A stretch of DNA of 62,232 nucleotides from an uncultured Caryophanales bacterium (GTDB taxonomy: Bacteria; Bacillota_I; Bacilli_A; Acholeplasmatales; Anaeroplasmataceae), in the NCBI GenBank assembly GCA_946407635.1, contig CAMJOZ010000002.1:1-62232 (forward strand), written 5' to 3'. Both the position numbers and the translations under genes were made by a program. Below the pieces are notes generated by a model. That model saw nothing but the letters and a program-made list of their open reading frames with translations. It did not search any database and was not told where the DNA came from. Below are positions 8,859 to 19,089 of this stretch, piece by piece (the first letter of the stretch is position 1; every line of letters begins with the position of its first letter).

Positions 8859-9623
8859 ATGAGAATTCTTTATTTAGGAGATATTGTTGGCGAAAAAACT
8901 TTAGAAGTTTTAAAAAACAATCTTGAACAAATCAAAAAAGAGAATAATATAAATTTAGTTTTTGTTAATGCCGAAAATGTTTCTTCAGGTAAAGGATTAA
9001 TAGAAAAGCATTATCAAGAATTAATGAAAATGGGTATAGCTGGAATATCAATGGGTAATCACACATTTTCAAAATCAGAAATAACTAATTATATTAATGA
9101 TGCTAAAATAGTTCGTCCTGCTAATTTGCCATGTAATATTGGTAAGGATGTATTATACATCAATTATAATGGTCAAATTATCGCATTAGTAAATATGCTA
9201 GGAAGAGTATATACAAATACTCCTTTAGATGATCCATTTAAAACAATGGATGAATTATTAAAAAATATTAAGGCTGATTATATTATTGTTGATTTCCATG
9301 GGGACGCGACAAGTGAGAAAAAAGCATTCTTTTATGATTTTTCAGGTAAAGTTGATGCGATAGTAGGTTCTCATACTCATACTCAAACTGCTGATGAGGA
9401 AGTATATAACAATACATTATTCATTTCAGATATGGGAATGTGTGGACCATATGATTCTATTTTAGGTGATGATATCAATCAAGTTATTGATAGATTTAGA
9501 ACAGGAATGTTTACACCACTTAAGGTTGCTAACACTAATAAATATAAAATAAATGGTGTTGTTCTTGATTTAGGAATTAAAAGAAGTATTAAAAGAATTA
9601 ACATAGAAGTTAAGGGTGATTAA
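8859..9623 (+). CDS. ymdB: YmdB-family metallophosphoesterase (cyclic nucleotide phosphodiesterase)
   Basis: TIGR00282 family calcineurin-like enzyme; the Bacillus member hydrolyses 2',3'-cAMP and affects biofilm and motility choice. Seen over 254 residues: metal-ligand motifs LYLGDIVGEK, VNAENVSSGKG, MGNHTFSK, DFHGDATSEK and GSHTHTQTAD, in family order. GTAAGGAG precedes the start. It is followed two bases later by miaB, giving the ymdB-miaB-ymcA order seen in Bacillus near rny. A cytoplasmic enzyme; activity is inferred from the family. Confidence 0.93.
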   Translation: MRILYLGDIVGEKTLEVLKNNLEQIKKENNINLVFVNAENVSSGKGLIEKHYQELMKMGIAGISMGNHTFSKSEITNYINDAKIVRPANLPCNIGKDVLYINYNGQIIALVNMLGRVYTNTPLDDPFKTMDELLKNIKADYIIVDFHGDATSEKKAFFYDFSGKVDAIVGSHTHTQTADEEVYNNTLFISDMGMCGPYDSILGDDINQVIDRFRTGMFTPLKVANTNKYKINGVVLDLGIKRSIKRINIEVKGD

Positions 9624-9625
9624 TT

Positions 9626-11083
9626 TTGATTAACGAAAAGAAATTAGATAAAGATTTAAAAAGGGTAATGCCTTCTTTAAAGGAAGCTAGAATAAGAAGA
9701 AATAAAGAAGTTGAAACAATCAATTTCCAAATTGATCCCAAATATATAAATTTAGGGAAAGATAAAACATATTTTATTTATACATATGGTTGCCAAGGAA
9801 ATGAGGCAGATTCAGAAATTATGGCTGGTATTTTAGAAGCTATCGGCTATAAGCATAGTGAAGATCCACTACTTGCTGATATTGTTTTATTAAATACATG
9901 TGCGATAAGAGAAAATGCCGAACAAAGAATTTGGGGAGTATTAGGGCAATTAAAGGGTAGAAAGAGAAATAATCCTGATTTATTAATTGGTATTTGTGGA
10001 TGTATGCCTCAAGAAGAAAATGCCACTAATAAATTATTAGAATCATATCCTTTCGTTGATATAATATTCGGTACTCATAATAGGGGTAATTTACCTAAAT
10101 TAATTTTTGATGCTTATTTATCTAAGGCTACTGTAGTTGAGGTTATATCTGGTGAAGGTAATATCTTAGAAAATACACCAAAGGTAAGAGAATCAAAAAC
10201 TAAGGCTTGGGTTCATATTATGTATGGATGTGATGAATTCTGTACATATTGTATAGTTCCATACACAAGAGGAAAAGAAAGATCAAGAGCCAAAGAAGAT
10301 ATAATTAATGAAGTTAATGAGCTTGTTAAAGAAGGCTATATTGAAGTAACTTTATTAGGTCAAAATGTAAATGCTTATGGTAAAGATTTAGGAAATGGTG
10401 AATATACATTTGGAGATTTATTATTTGATATAGATAAAACTGGAATAGAAAGAGTAAGATTTACATCTCCTCATCCAAGAGATATGGATGATAGAGCTAT
10501 GGAAGCTATGGCTAAATGTAAAAGTGTTATGCCACATCTACATTTCCCTGTCCAATCAGGTAATGATAGAGTACTTAAAATAATGAATAGAAAATATACT
10601 AGAGAAATTTATTTAGAAAAGATAAAAAAATTAAAGGAATTAGTTCCTGGTATTTCTATCACAACTGATATTATTGTTGGATATCCTGGTGAAACATATG
10701 AAGAATTTAAAGATACCGTTTCTTTAGTTGAAGAAGCAGAGTTTGAAGGAGCCTTCACATTCATATTCTCACCAAGAGAAGGAACACCTGCATTTTCTAT
10801 GGAAGATCCAATATCTTTAGAAGAAAAACATAAGTGGTTCGATGAATTAGTAGAACATACAAATAAGGGATATCTAAATGGCCATGAAAAGTTCATTGGT
10901 AAAATTGTAAAGGTATTAGTTGATGGTGAATCAAAATCAGGTGATGGAATGCTATGTGGTTATTCAGAGCATAATAAGCTTACTCACTTTAAATCAGATG
11001 ATTTATCTTTAGTTGGTAAGATTGTTAATGTTAAGGTAACTGAAGCGAAGACTTGGTTTATGATAGGTGAGCTTTGTGAATAG
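9626..11083 (+). CDS. miaB: tRNA-2-methylthio-N6-dimethylallyladenosine synthase
   Basis: Radical SAM methylthiotransferase acting on A37 of tRNAs. Seen over 485 residues: an N-terminal UPF0004 domain with three cluster cysteines (YTYGCQGNEAD, NTCAIRENA, GICGCMPQ), the radical SAM motif CDEFCTYCIVPYTRGKERSR (about residue 202 onward), and a C-terminal TRAM domain (about 425-485). The start is a TTG with AGGGTGAT at proper spacing; no better ATG lies nearby. Its end overlaps the YlbF/YmcA-type gene. The length fits the firmicute form, which carries an N-terminal extension. Confidence 0.95.
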   Translation: MINEKKLDKDLKRVMPSLKEARIRRNKEVETINFQIDPKYINLGKDKTYFIYTYGCQGNEADSEIMAGILEAIGYKHSEDPLLADIVLLNTCAIRENAEQRIWGVLGQLKGRKRNNPDLLIGICGCMPQEENATNKLLESYPFVDIIFGTHNRGNLPKLIFDAYLSKATVVEVISGEGNILENTPKVRESKTKAWVHIMYGCDEFCTYCIVPYTRGKERSRAKEDIINEVNELVKEGYIEVTLLGQNVNAYGKDLGNGEYTFGDLLFDIDKTGIERVRFTSPHPRDMDDRAMEAMAKCKSVMPHLHFPVQSGNDRVLKIMNRKYTREIYLEKIKKLKELVPGISITTDIIVGYPGETYEEFKDTVSLVEEAEFEGAFTFIFSPREGTPAFSMEDPISLEEKHKWFDELVEHTNKGYLNGHEKFIGKIVKVLVDGESKSGDGMLCGYSEHNKLTHFKSDDLSLVGKIVNVKVTEAKTWFMIGELCE

Positions 11084-11408
11084 TAAAGATAAATTAATTG
11101 AATATTTTAATAATTTAGAAGAAGTAAAAAGAATTAAAGAGCTTGAAGGATATATTGATAACAATAAAGATATAAAAAATAAATTCAATGAGCTTAAGGA
11201 TTTACAAAAGAAATTAGTAAATGCTAGAGAATATAATCAAATTAATCAATATAATGTTTATTTAAATGATTATAATAATTTAAAAAAGGAATTGTTAGAT
11301 TTACCATTCGTTGAAGAATATTTAGAGCTTTTAGATTGTGTTAATAATATGCTTAATTATTTAACTAAATCTATTGAAATAGATATTGATAAAAAAATAA
11401 ATTCATAA
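11076..11408 (+). CDS. ymcA: YlbF/YmcA-family protein (RicA-like)
   Basis: Helical protein of about 110 residues of the Com_YlbF family. Known: in Bacillus, YmcA (RicA), YlbF and YaaT form the Y-complex that steers RNase Y and also affects competence, sporulation and biofilm. Seen: an acidic/lysine-rich helical protein with conserved-type segments NKFNELKDLQKKLVNAR and DLPFVEEYLELL. The GTG at 11076 is preferred because AGGTGAG sits upstream at the right distance; a GTG at 11067 in the same frame would overlap that site. It overlaps miaB. It is shorter than the Bacillus protein and has only one cysteine, so it may not carry an iron-sulfur cluster. Confidence 0.8.
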   Translation: MNSKDKLIEYFNNLEEVKRIKELEGYIDNNKDIKNKFNELKDLQKKLVNAREYNQINQYNVYLNDYNNLKKELLDLPFVEEYLELLDCVNNMLNYLTKSIEIDIDKKINS

Positions 11409-11419
11409 GGGTGATTAAC

Positions 11420-12886
11420 ATGAAATATGCATTAGTAATCGATCAGGGAACAACTTCTACAAGAGTCATCATCTATGATGAAAGAGGAAATGCTATATTC
11501 AATGAAAAAAAGGAATTAAAACAAATTTATCCTAATATAGGCTATGTTGAGCATGATCCTATGGAAATATTTAATGATACTATTGAATTAATGGAAACTG
11601 CTCTTAAAGAAGTAAACATTGAATATCAAGATATTATTGGGGCTGGTATTACAAACCAAAGAGAAACAACAGTACTTTGGAATAAGGATACTGGATTACC
11701 AATTTATAATGCTATTTGCTGGCAATCAACACAATCTGAATATATCTGTGAAGATTTAAAAAATAAAGGATTAGAAAAAATAATCAATGATAAAACAGGA
11801 TTAGTAATAAATCCTTATTTCAGTGCGACTAAAATTAGATGGATTTTAGATAATGTTGATGGTGCTAAAAAACTAATGGATGAAGGAAAGCTTATGTTTG
11901 GAACAATAGATACTTGGCTTTCTTATAAATTAACCGGCAAACATGTTACTGATTATACTAACGCATCTAGAACAATGCTTTTTAATATTCATGATTTAAA
12001 ATGGGATGATGAATTATTAAAAATATTTGATATTAATAAAAATATATTACCTGAGGTAATTGATTCAAATAAAACAGTAGGTATTATAAATATTCCTAAT
12101 ATAAAAAAATATTTAGATTTAGAATTATGTGCCTTATCAGGTGATCAAGAAGCATCTCTTGTTGGTCATGGTGCTTTTTATGAAGGTGATATTAAAATCA
12201 CTTATGGCACTGGATCCTTTATGTTATTAAATACAGGCGAAAAACCATATAAAAGTAATAATGGCTTAATCACAACTATTGGTTATAAAATTGGTGATAA
12301 AATATCTTATGCCTTAGAAGGTTCAGTTTTTATAGCTGGCGCGGCATTTGGTTTTATTAGAGATAATTTAGAAATAGTAAAAAAATTAAATGAGGATGCA
12401 TTTAAAAATTGTGAATCAAATGGTGTTATATTTGTCCCAACCTTAACTGGATTAGGTGCCCCATATTGGAATTCAGAATGTAAGGGTGCCATATTAGGGC
12501 TTACTCGTGCATCATCAAAAGAAGATATTGCTTTTGGAACAATATTAGGTGTTTCATATTTAAATTATGATGTATTAAAGGCTATGGAAGAAGATGCTAA
12601 AATTAAAATTAATCAAATTTCAGTTGATGGTGGAGCTTCATTAAATAAAATTTTAATGCAAACAGAAGCGAATATAACTAATTGTAAAATAATGACACTA
12701 TCCACTAGTGAGGCAACATCTTTAGGTATTTTCTATCTTATTGGTTTAAATAAAGGTTTATTTAAAACCTTTAATTCTATTAAGAAAAGATATAAGATGA
12801 GTAATTTATATGAACCAGAAAATATTAAATATACTGTTGATTATGAAAAATGGAAAAAGGCAATTAAGGCTATAATGGAGTATTAA
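11420..12886 (+). CDS. glpK: Glycerol kinase
   Basis: FGGY kinase that phosphorylates glycerol to glycerol 3-phosphate with ATP. Seen over 488 residues: N-terminal DQGTTSTRVIIYDE, the substrate region TNQRETTVLW, FGGY-type signature TYGTGSFMLLNTG, and LTGLGAPYWNSE with DGGASLNKILMQ near the C-terminus, all as in GlpK. The start at 11420 follows AAGGGTGAT; an in-frame GTG at 11411 is part of that site. No facilitator gene or glycerol 3-phosphate oxidase is adjacent. Two bases separate it from the pseudouridine synthase gene, so they are probably co-transcribed with the miaB group. Confidence 0.93.
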   Translation: MKYALVIDQGTTSTRVIIYDERGNAIFNEKKELKQIYPNIGYVEHDPMEIFNDTIELMETALKEVNIEYQDIIGAGITNQRETTVLWNKDTGLPIYNAICWQSTQSEYICEDLKNKGLEKIINDKTGLVINPYFSATKIRWILDNVDGAKKLMDEGKLMFGTIDTWLSYKLTGKHVTDYTNASRTMLFNIHDLKWDDELLKIFDINKNILPEVIDSNKTVGIINIPNIKKYLDLELCALSGDQEASLVGHGAFYEGDIKITYGTGSFMLLNTGEKPYKSNNGLITTIGYKIGDKISYALEGSVFIAGAAFGFIRDNLEIVKKLNEDAFKNCESNGVIFVPTLTGLGAPYWNSECKGAILGLTRASSKEDIAFGTILGVSYLNYDVLKAMEEDAKIKINQISVDGGASLNKILMQTEANITNCKIMTLSTSEATSLGIFYLIGLNKGLFKTFNSIKKRYKMSNLYEPENIKYTVDYEKWKKAIKAIMEY

Positions 12887-12887
12887 A

Positions 12888-13808
12888 ATGAAAAAGAATA
12901 ATCAAAACAAAAAAGAAGAATTAATAATTCTAAAAAAATTAATAGTAAAAAGAAGTACACCATTACTTGAATTTCTTATTTTGAATTTAAATGATTCAAG
13001 AAATAATATTAAAATGTTATTAAAAACTAAAAGAATTTTAGTTAATGGTACTCCTGTTACTCAATTTGATTATCCTTTATCAAAAGAAGACGAAATTAAA
13101 ATATCAAAAAATCCAGTTCAAACTAATGATAATAAAAAAACTCCTTCTAAAAAAGAAAGACTTCCTAAAATAGAAATAATATATGAGGATGAATATTTTA
13201 TAGCTGTTAATAAACCACAAGGTATTTTATCAGTTGAATCTGATAAGGAAAGATTATCTGTTTATAGTTTATTAGAACAATATATGACATCTATTGATAA
13301 AAGAAATAGACCATTTATTATTCATAGAATAGATAAAGAAACAAGTGGCGTATTAGTATTTGCAAAAAACGAAAAGATTCATACTATTTTAAGATTAAAT
13401 TGGAATGATTATGTGGTAAGAAGAGAATATGTTGCCATAATAGATGGTCATATGAAAAATAGTGAAGGAACTTTAAAAAATTATTTGAAAGAAAATCAAA
13501 ATCATTTAGTATATGTTTCAAATGAAGGAGATCTTGCAATAACTAATTACAAGGTTAAATTTAAATCTAACGAATATGAATATTTAAATATTAATATAGA
13601 AACAGGTAGAAAAAACCAAATTAGAGTTCAATTAAACCATTTAGGAACTCCAATTATAGGTGATGATAAATATGGACAACCTAAGAATCCACTAAAGAGA
13701 TTAGGCCTTCATGCAAATAAATTAATTTTAAAAAATCCTCTTACAAATGAGGAAGTTACCATTGAGGCAAAAATTCCTGCAATTTTTACATCACTTTTTA
13801 ACAAATAA
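12888..13808 (+). CDS. RluA-family 23S/tRNA pseudouridine synthase
   Basis: Seen over 306 residues: a short lysine-rich N-terminus, an S4 RNA-binding domain (about 22-80), a linker with many lysines, then the catalytic domain with FIIHRIDKETSGVLVFAKN (Asp near residue 147) and RKNQIRVQLNHLGTPIIGDDKYG. This is the RluA/RluD architecture. Which uridine is modified cannot be decided from sequence alone. The start follows the glpK stop by one base. Confidence 0.9.
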   Translation: MKKNNQNKKEELIILKKLIVKRSTPLLEFLILNLNDSRNNIKMLLKTKRILVNGTPVTQFDYPLSKEDEIKISKNPVQTNDNKKTPSKKERLPKIEIIYEDEYFIAVNKPQGILSVESDKERLSVYSLLEQYMTSIDKRNRPFIIHRIDKETSGVLVFAKNEKIHTILRLNWNDYVVRREYVAIIDGHMKNSEGTLKNYLKENQNHLVYVSNEGDLAITNYKVKFKSNEYEYLNINIETGRKNQIRVQLNHLGTPIIGDDKYGQPKNPLKRLGLHANKLILKNPLTNEEVTIEAKIPAIFTSLFNK

Positions 13809-13858
13809 TAATTCATTTATGATAGAATAATATCAGTAATTGTACAATTGGCATTTAT

Positions 13859-14239
13859 ATGCTAGAAAAAATTATTGATATTATTTTTTTTGTATCTAAA
13901 GATACCTTAAAAATAGAACCACCTAAAATATATATTTCTAATTTTTATTATTCATTCATTATAAATAATGAAATATATATTAACATTAAACAAGAATTTA
14001 AATATGTCTTGTTTCAAGCATTACACGAATTAAGGCACCATTATCAGTTATTATATATAATGAATAATACTGATTCTAAATCATTAAGATGGAAAGAAGA
14101 ATTTAATAATTATAATAAATCTAATTATAAAAACCTTACCATTGAAATTGATGCTTATAAATTCGCTTATAAAATGATTAAAATGCTTGGAATAAAATAT
14201 CCGTTATCGAAGGAAGTAAAGGAAGTGATCAAAAAATGA
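13859..14239 (+). CDS. Small HELRH putative zinc metallopeptidase-like protein
   Basis: Not assigned to a named family. The 126-residue product has HELRH (HExxH, residues 56-60) in LFQALHELRHHYQ, a downstream IEIDAY segment (residues 96-100) that could supply a third metal ligand, and no signal peptide or membrane helix. The pattern resembles the core of small gluzincin-like domains found in mobile and phage-encoded proteins. It overlaps the next gene by four bases (ATGA), so it belongs with the SWIM-SNF2 ATPase. Catalytic activity is inference; the motif itself is plain. Confidence 0.72.
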   Translation: MLEKIIDIIFFVSKDTLKIEPPKIYISNFYYSFIINNEIYINIKQEFKYVLFQALHELRHHYQLLYIMNNTDSKSLRWKEEFNNYNKSNYKNLTIEIDAYKFAYKMIKMLGIKYPLSKEVKEVIKK

Positions 14240-17200
14240 AAACTGGACAATTCGTATCTACATTTTTTTATGGATTAGGTATAATAACTAGAATTGAAAA
14301 TGATAGATATTTAGTTAAATATAGTGATGATTTATCTAATTTAGAATCATTTTTTGATCTTGTAGAAATTCCTAATAATATTATTTCATTTATTAAAGAT
14401 AATAACTTCCAAGATTATTTTTCTTTACAAACATTAAGTAAAGGAAATGAATATTTTAAAGAAAATAGAGTTAAAAGTGCTAATATTAACAATAATACAA
14501 TTACAGCTCTTGTAGAAGGAGATAGTAAATATTCTTTATCAATTGTAATTGGTAAAAATAATATTAGAACATCTTGTTCATGCCCTGTACATACATTATG
14601 TAAGCATAGTGCAGCTTCATTTTATTATTTACAAGATAAAATATCTAAATTAAGTATTAATGAAGAAGCTGAACCAAATAATTCAAATTCATATGATGAT
14701 TTAAGAAAATTAACAAATTCTATAACAAGCGAAAAGGAATTAGATAAACTTAATAAGATATTTAAAATATTAAATGAAAATATTGATGATGATTCAATTC
14801 TTAAAAGTTATTTAAGACTTGTTAATAATCTTAATAACATAAAGGTTAGAGACAGAATTATTCAGATGCTAGCATTTAACCTTAAGCTAAGAGATTATAT
14901 ATCATCTATAATATATAATTATTCAGTTTCATTCCAAAATACATTTAAAGCATTTTATAGAAATATTACTTTGATAGATTATTTAAATAAAAATATTAGA
15001 TTTTATAGAAACAGTGAAGATCTAATTTTTGCTTATTTATCTAATTTAATGTATGATGATTTAGTATTAAAAATAATAACTAGTCAAAAATATACAGAAT
15101 ACTTAAAATACTTTTCATTATTTGTTGATATTAAAAGTTTAATATTTAAAAATGAAATATTAAATAATTTAGAAGAATATGATTCTAATACATTAGCTTT
15201 ATTATATGAAAATTCTAATGAGGAAAATAAAATAAAAATATTAAATCAAAATTATCATTTCCTAGATTTAAAGGATATTAATTTAACTGATTATAATATT
15301 TTTGAAGAATTATCTGCCGTAAGAAATATTAATGAGGCATTTGATTATGTATTAGAAAACAAAAAATATTTAAAAGAATTAAATATTAAAAAATTTTATA
15401 TACTGTTATATAAATTCTCTAGCTATAAAAAATACCAAAAGGATGTAATTAAAATTTTAGAAGAAGATAATAGTACTATTTATATTAGAGCTATTATTGA
15501 TGAAAATGTTCAGATTAATGAATTTAATCCTTATTCCTTTTCATATTTTGATTATAGCTATTCCTTTAGTGTTGATTATAACCATAGTATTAACAAATTC
15601 TTTTTTGTTAAATTTGGTAATCATACCATATTAGATATAGCTTTAGTTGATGATAAAATTAAGAATATAACATCTTTATTCCATCATAATAAATATAGCT
15701 TTTATTATGAAATCATTAATTATATTTCATCTGATTCAGAATATAAAATTGAATATAATAAATTTTATAATGAAATAAGAGAAAAAATTGAAAAAGAAAA
15801 AAGATTAGAATATTTAAATAAATTAAATATATTTAAACAAGATTTAATTCAATCAAATACTAACATAGTATCTGATTTTAAAATAGGATTAGAATATTAT
15901 TTTAGCAAAGAAGAATCTTATAAATATTACAATAACGATAATGATAGATTATATTACACATTAGAATTAAAAATATGTGGAAAGAAAAAATATATTATCA
16001 AAAATATTAAAGAATTCTTAGATAACATTAGAAATTCAAATAATTTTAAATATGGTAAAGAATTAGAATTTAATCATAATATCAAAAACTTCAAGGATGA
16101 AGATATTGATATAATTAAATATTTACTTGATATACCAGTTAAAACTATAGATAAATATTCAGAAAATTATCGAACAATAAAAATATCAAATACTATTTTT
16201 GATCATCTTTTATCATTACTTGATAATAGAACTATATATTATAATGATATAGAATATACATATTCAAACATTGAAAAAGAAATAAAGGTAACTGTTGATT
16301 ATAATTACAAATTAGATTTCATATTAGAAGATAATACTAATATATTAGAATCTAATAAAATTTATTTAGTTGATAATAATAATTTTATTATTAATCCAAT
16401 TAAAGCTAACACCAATGAAATGAAATTAATTTCATTTATTAATGATAACAAAAAGATGGATATATCTATCATAAAAGATGAATTTATTAATGATATTTAT
16501 GCTAGATTCTATAATATGATAGAAATATCTCCAACTATAAAGGATGAATTTAAATTATCAATTCTTAGAATAGATTCATATTTTGATTTTAATTCAAATG
16601 AAGAAATAACATTAGATACTAAACTATATAAAGATAATGCTTTAATAACATCCAAAATGCTATTAAGTGATTTAGATAAAGAAAAGCTAGAAGAATATTT
16701 AAATTATATTAAGACATTAGGCTTCATTGATTTTAAAGTATTGAAGGATATGACAAAAATCATTTCATTTTTAATGATGGATTTCACATTTATGAAATCA
16801 ATGTCTAATGTATATTTATCAGAATCCATTAAAAATAAAACAATTCAAAAATTCCAACCACCCGCAATCAAGGTTGATTATGGTGATAACATTATGTCTA
16901 CATTCTTAAGTGAATCAAGCTATTCAGAAGAAGAATTAAGTAAAATAATGAACGGAATCAAGCTTAAGAAAAAATATGTTTTATTAAATAATGACAAAAT
17001 TATTGATATTAGAGATGATACGTCTAATGAATTTTATGAAACAATTAATGAATTAAATTATGATATTGATCATATGCTTGAATCACATAAAATTAAAACA
17101 ATAGAAGCTATTAAAGCTTACGCTCATGAAAATTTATGTACAATCGATGATTATTTTAAAAATCTAATCGAAGAAATCAGTAATTTTAAAAATAGTGATT

Positions 17201-18576
17201 TCAAATTACCAAAAATTAACGCTGAATTAAGAAATTATCAAATAGATGGATATAAATGGATTAAGATTTTATCTAAATATAATTTAGGCGGAATATTGGC
17301 TGATGATATGGGTTTAGGTAAAACTTTAGAATTTATTACAGCTCTAAAATCAGATGATACTTTTATGCCATCACTAATCATTTGTCCAAAAAGCTTAATA
17401 TTTAACTGGTATAGAGAATTTGAAAAATTTGATGGTGAAACACAAATTAAAATTATTTATGGACAACAATCAGAAAGACATAAAATTATTAGTAATATCG
17501 AACAAGAAGAAAAAGTTATTTATATTACACCTTATGATTCATTAAGAAATGATATAGATTTATATGAAAATATAAAATTTAATTATATTATTATTGATGA
17601 AGCTCAAACAATAAAAAATGTTTTTGCGATTAAATCTCAAAATGTTAAAAAGCTTAATGGAAACCATAGATTTGCATTAACAGGAACTCCAATTGAAAAT
17701 AATGTTGGAGATTTATGGAGTATATTTGATTTTATTAATCCAGGATATTTAGACGAATTAAATAATTTCTTACATAAATATCAAGCTTATCCAGATTATC
17801 AAAATTTAATTTCTTTAAAAATAGCTCCTTTCATTTTAAGAAGAAGAAAAGAGGATGTATTAAAAGACTTGCCTCCAAAATATGAAAGAATTCTATCTTG
17901 TGAAATGGAACCATCTCAAAGAATGATTTATGATGGTCATATTGAAAATGCTAAAAAGAAGATGGAAGAATCTGAAAGTGTATTTGATATATTACCTTAT
18001 TTAATTAGATTAAGACAAATCTGTATTAATCCAAAATTATTCATAGATAATTATTTTGAAGAAAGCTCTAAAATGATAGAATTAAATAAAATATTAGATG
18101 AATATATTGAAAATAATCATCGTATATTATTATTCTCTTCATTTGTTAAAGCATTAGAATTAGTTGAAGAATTATTAGTTAAAAAGAATATCAAATATTT
18201 TATGCTAACTGGAGATACCAAAATAGATGATAGATTAAAACTTACAACTGAATTTAATGAAAATGAAGAAATAAAAGTATTCTTAATTTCTCTTAAAGCT
18301 GGTGGTACTGGTTTAAATTTAACAGGTGCTGATACTGTTATTCATCTAGATCCATGGTGGAATGTTAGTGCTGAAAATCAAGCAGCCGATAGAGCTCATA
18401 GAATAGGACAAACTAAAAATGTAGAAATAATTAAGCTAGTTTGTCTTAATTCAATAGAGGAAAGAGTAATTGAATTACAAGAAAAGAAGAAAGAGGTTAT
18501 AGATAAATTAATTGCTAAAGACGATTCATCAATCAGTAAATTATCTTTAGACGATTTAAAATTTATCTTAAAATAA
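14236..18576 (+). CDS. SWIM zinc-finger SNF2-family DNA-dependent ATPase
   Basis: Very large (1446-residue) Swi2/Snf2-type motor. Seen: an N-terminal SWIM zinc finger, SCSCPVHTLCKH (Cys114, Cys116, Cys122, His124); a long Asn/Asp/Lys/Tyr-rich helical middle of about 870 residues; then helicase motifs ADDMGLGKTLEF (about 1021-1032), IIDEAQTIKN, LTGTPIENNVGDLWSIFDF, SLKAGGTGLNLTGADTVIHL and WWNVSAENQAADRAHRIGQ. Known: such proteins remodel or translocate on DNA without classical unwinding. The start overlaps the HELRH gene and the end lies one base before the next gene. Role could be repair, recombination or defence; none is shown. Confidence 0.92.
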   Translation: MKTGQFVSTFFYGLGIITRIENDRYLVKYSDDLSNLESFFDLVEIPNNIISFIKDNNFQDYFSLQTLSKGNEYFKENRVKSANINNNTITALVEGDSKYSLSIVIGKNNIRTSCSCPVHTLCKHSAASFYYLQDKISKLSINEEAEPNNSNSYDDLRKLTNSITSEKELDKLNKIFKILNENIDDDSILKSYLRLVNNLNNIKVRDRIIQMLAFNLKLRDYISSIIYNYSVSFQNTFKAFYRNITLIDYLNKNIRFYRNSEDLIFAYLSNLMYDDLVLKIITSQKYTEYLKYFSLFVDIKSLIFKNEILNNLEEYDSNTLALLYENSNEENKIKILNQNYHFLDLKDINLTDYNIFEELSAVRNINEAFDYVLENKKYLKELNIKKFYILLYKFSSYKKYQKDVIKILEEDNSTIYIRAIIDENVQINEFNPYSFSYFDYSYSFSVDYNHSINKFFFVKFGNHTILDIALVDDKIKNITSLFHHNKYSFYYEIINYISSDSEYKIEYNKFYNEIREKIEKEKRLEYLNKLNIFKQDLIQSNTNIVSDFKIGLEYYFSKEESYKYYNNDNDRLYYTLELKICGKKKYIIKNIKEFLDNIRNSNNFKYGKELEFNHNIKNFKDEDIDIIKYLLDIPVKTIDKYSENYRTIKISNTIFDHLLSLLDNRTIYYNDIEYTYSNIEKEIKVTVDYNYKLDFILEDNTNILESNKIYLVDNNNFIINPIKANTNEMKLISFINDNKKMDISIIKDEFINDIYARFYNMIEISPTIKDEFKLSILRIDSYFDFNSNEEITLDTKLYKDNALITSKMLLSDLDKEKLEEYLNYIKTLGFIDFKVLKDMTKIISFLMMDFTFMKSMSNVYLSESIKNKTIQKFQPPAIKVDYGDNIMSTFLSESSYSEEELSKIMNGIKLKKKYVLLNNDKIIDIRDDTSNEFYETINELNYDIDHMLESHKIKTIEAIKAYAHENLCTIDDYFKNLIEEISNFKNSDFKLPKINAELRNYQIDGYKWIKILSKYNLGGILADDMGLGKTLEFITALKSDDTFMPSLIICPKSLIFNWYREFEKFDGETQIKIIYGQQSERHKIISNIEQEEKVIYITPYDSLRNDIDLYENIKFNYIIIDEAQTIKNVFAIKSQNVKKLNGNHRFALTGTPIENNVGDLWSIFDFINPGYLDELNNFLHKYQAYPDYQNLISLKIAPFILRRRKEDVLKDLPPKYERILSCEMEPSQRMIYDGHIENAKKKMEESESVFDILPYLIRLRQICINPKLFIDNYFEESSKMIELNKILDEYIENNHRILLFSSFVKALELVEELLVKKNIKYFMLTGDTKIDDRLKLTTEFNENEEIKVFLISLKAGGTGLNLTGADTVIHLDPWWNVSAENQAADRAHRIGQTKNVEIIKLVCLNSIEERVIELQEKKKEVIDKLIAKDDSSISKLSLDDLKFILK

Positions 18577-18577
18577 T

Positions 18578-18982
18578 ATGAACCCAGAATTAAATGTAGA
18601 TACAGTAAATAAAATAATGAATGAATTTTTAGACAATAAAAATAAAATAGGTAAAATTCATAACGATTTAGAGAATAATTATGGTAAAGAATATTTCTTA
18701 ACAAAATTATCAAATACTCTAATAGAAGCCTATAATAGCTTTGAAAAATTCTATTTTATGATGGAAAATCAAGAATTATACGCAACTAAATTAGCTAATT
18801 CATCAAAAGCCGCTATCGTATTTTTTGAATTAGAAATGAGTCACCTTGGTAAGAAGATGGGATTATTCAAAAAAAGAAGAATTTTAAGAGCAAATTATGC
18901 TCAAAATCAGAACAATCTTAATTCATTATTGGATTCATTAGACGAAATAAATTCGATGATAGATAAGGCTGTAAAGAAATAA
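18578..18982 (+). CDS. Helical protein of unknown function, third gene of the SNF2 operon
   Basis: Not recognised. The 134-residue product is predicted by eye to be almost all helix, with heptad-like spacing in its C-terminal half and a basic patch GLFKKRRILRANYAQNQ (about residues 99-115). No signal peptide, membrane helix, cysteine pair or catalytic motif is visible. It begins one base after the stop of the SNF2 gene without a strong ribosome site of its own, so translation may depend on coupling. It could be a partner of the ATPase, which is inference from context. Confidence 0.65.
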   Translation: MNPELNVDTVNKIMNEFLDNKNKIGKIHNDLENNYGKEYFLTKLSNTLIEAYNSFEKFYFMMENQELYATKLANSSKAAIVFFELEMSHLGKKMGLFKKRRILRANYAQNQNNLNSLLDSLDEINSMIDKAVKK

Positions 18983-19089
18983 AATTCGATAAAAGGTTAA
19001 TTTAGTCTAATTTTTATTAAAAAATATCTTTTATTTGAAATAAAATAGTGATAAAATACTTGTGTATTTGAAATTAGAGGTGACAAAAT

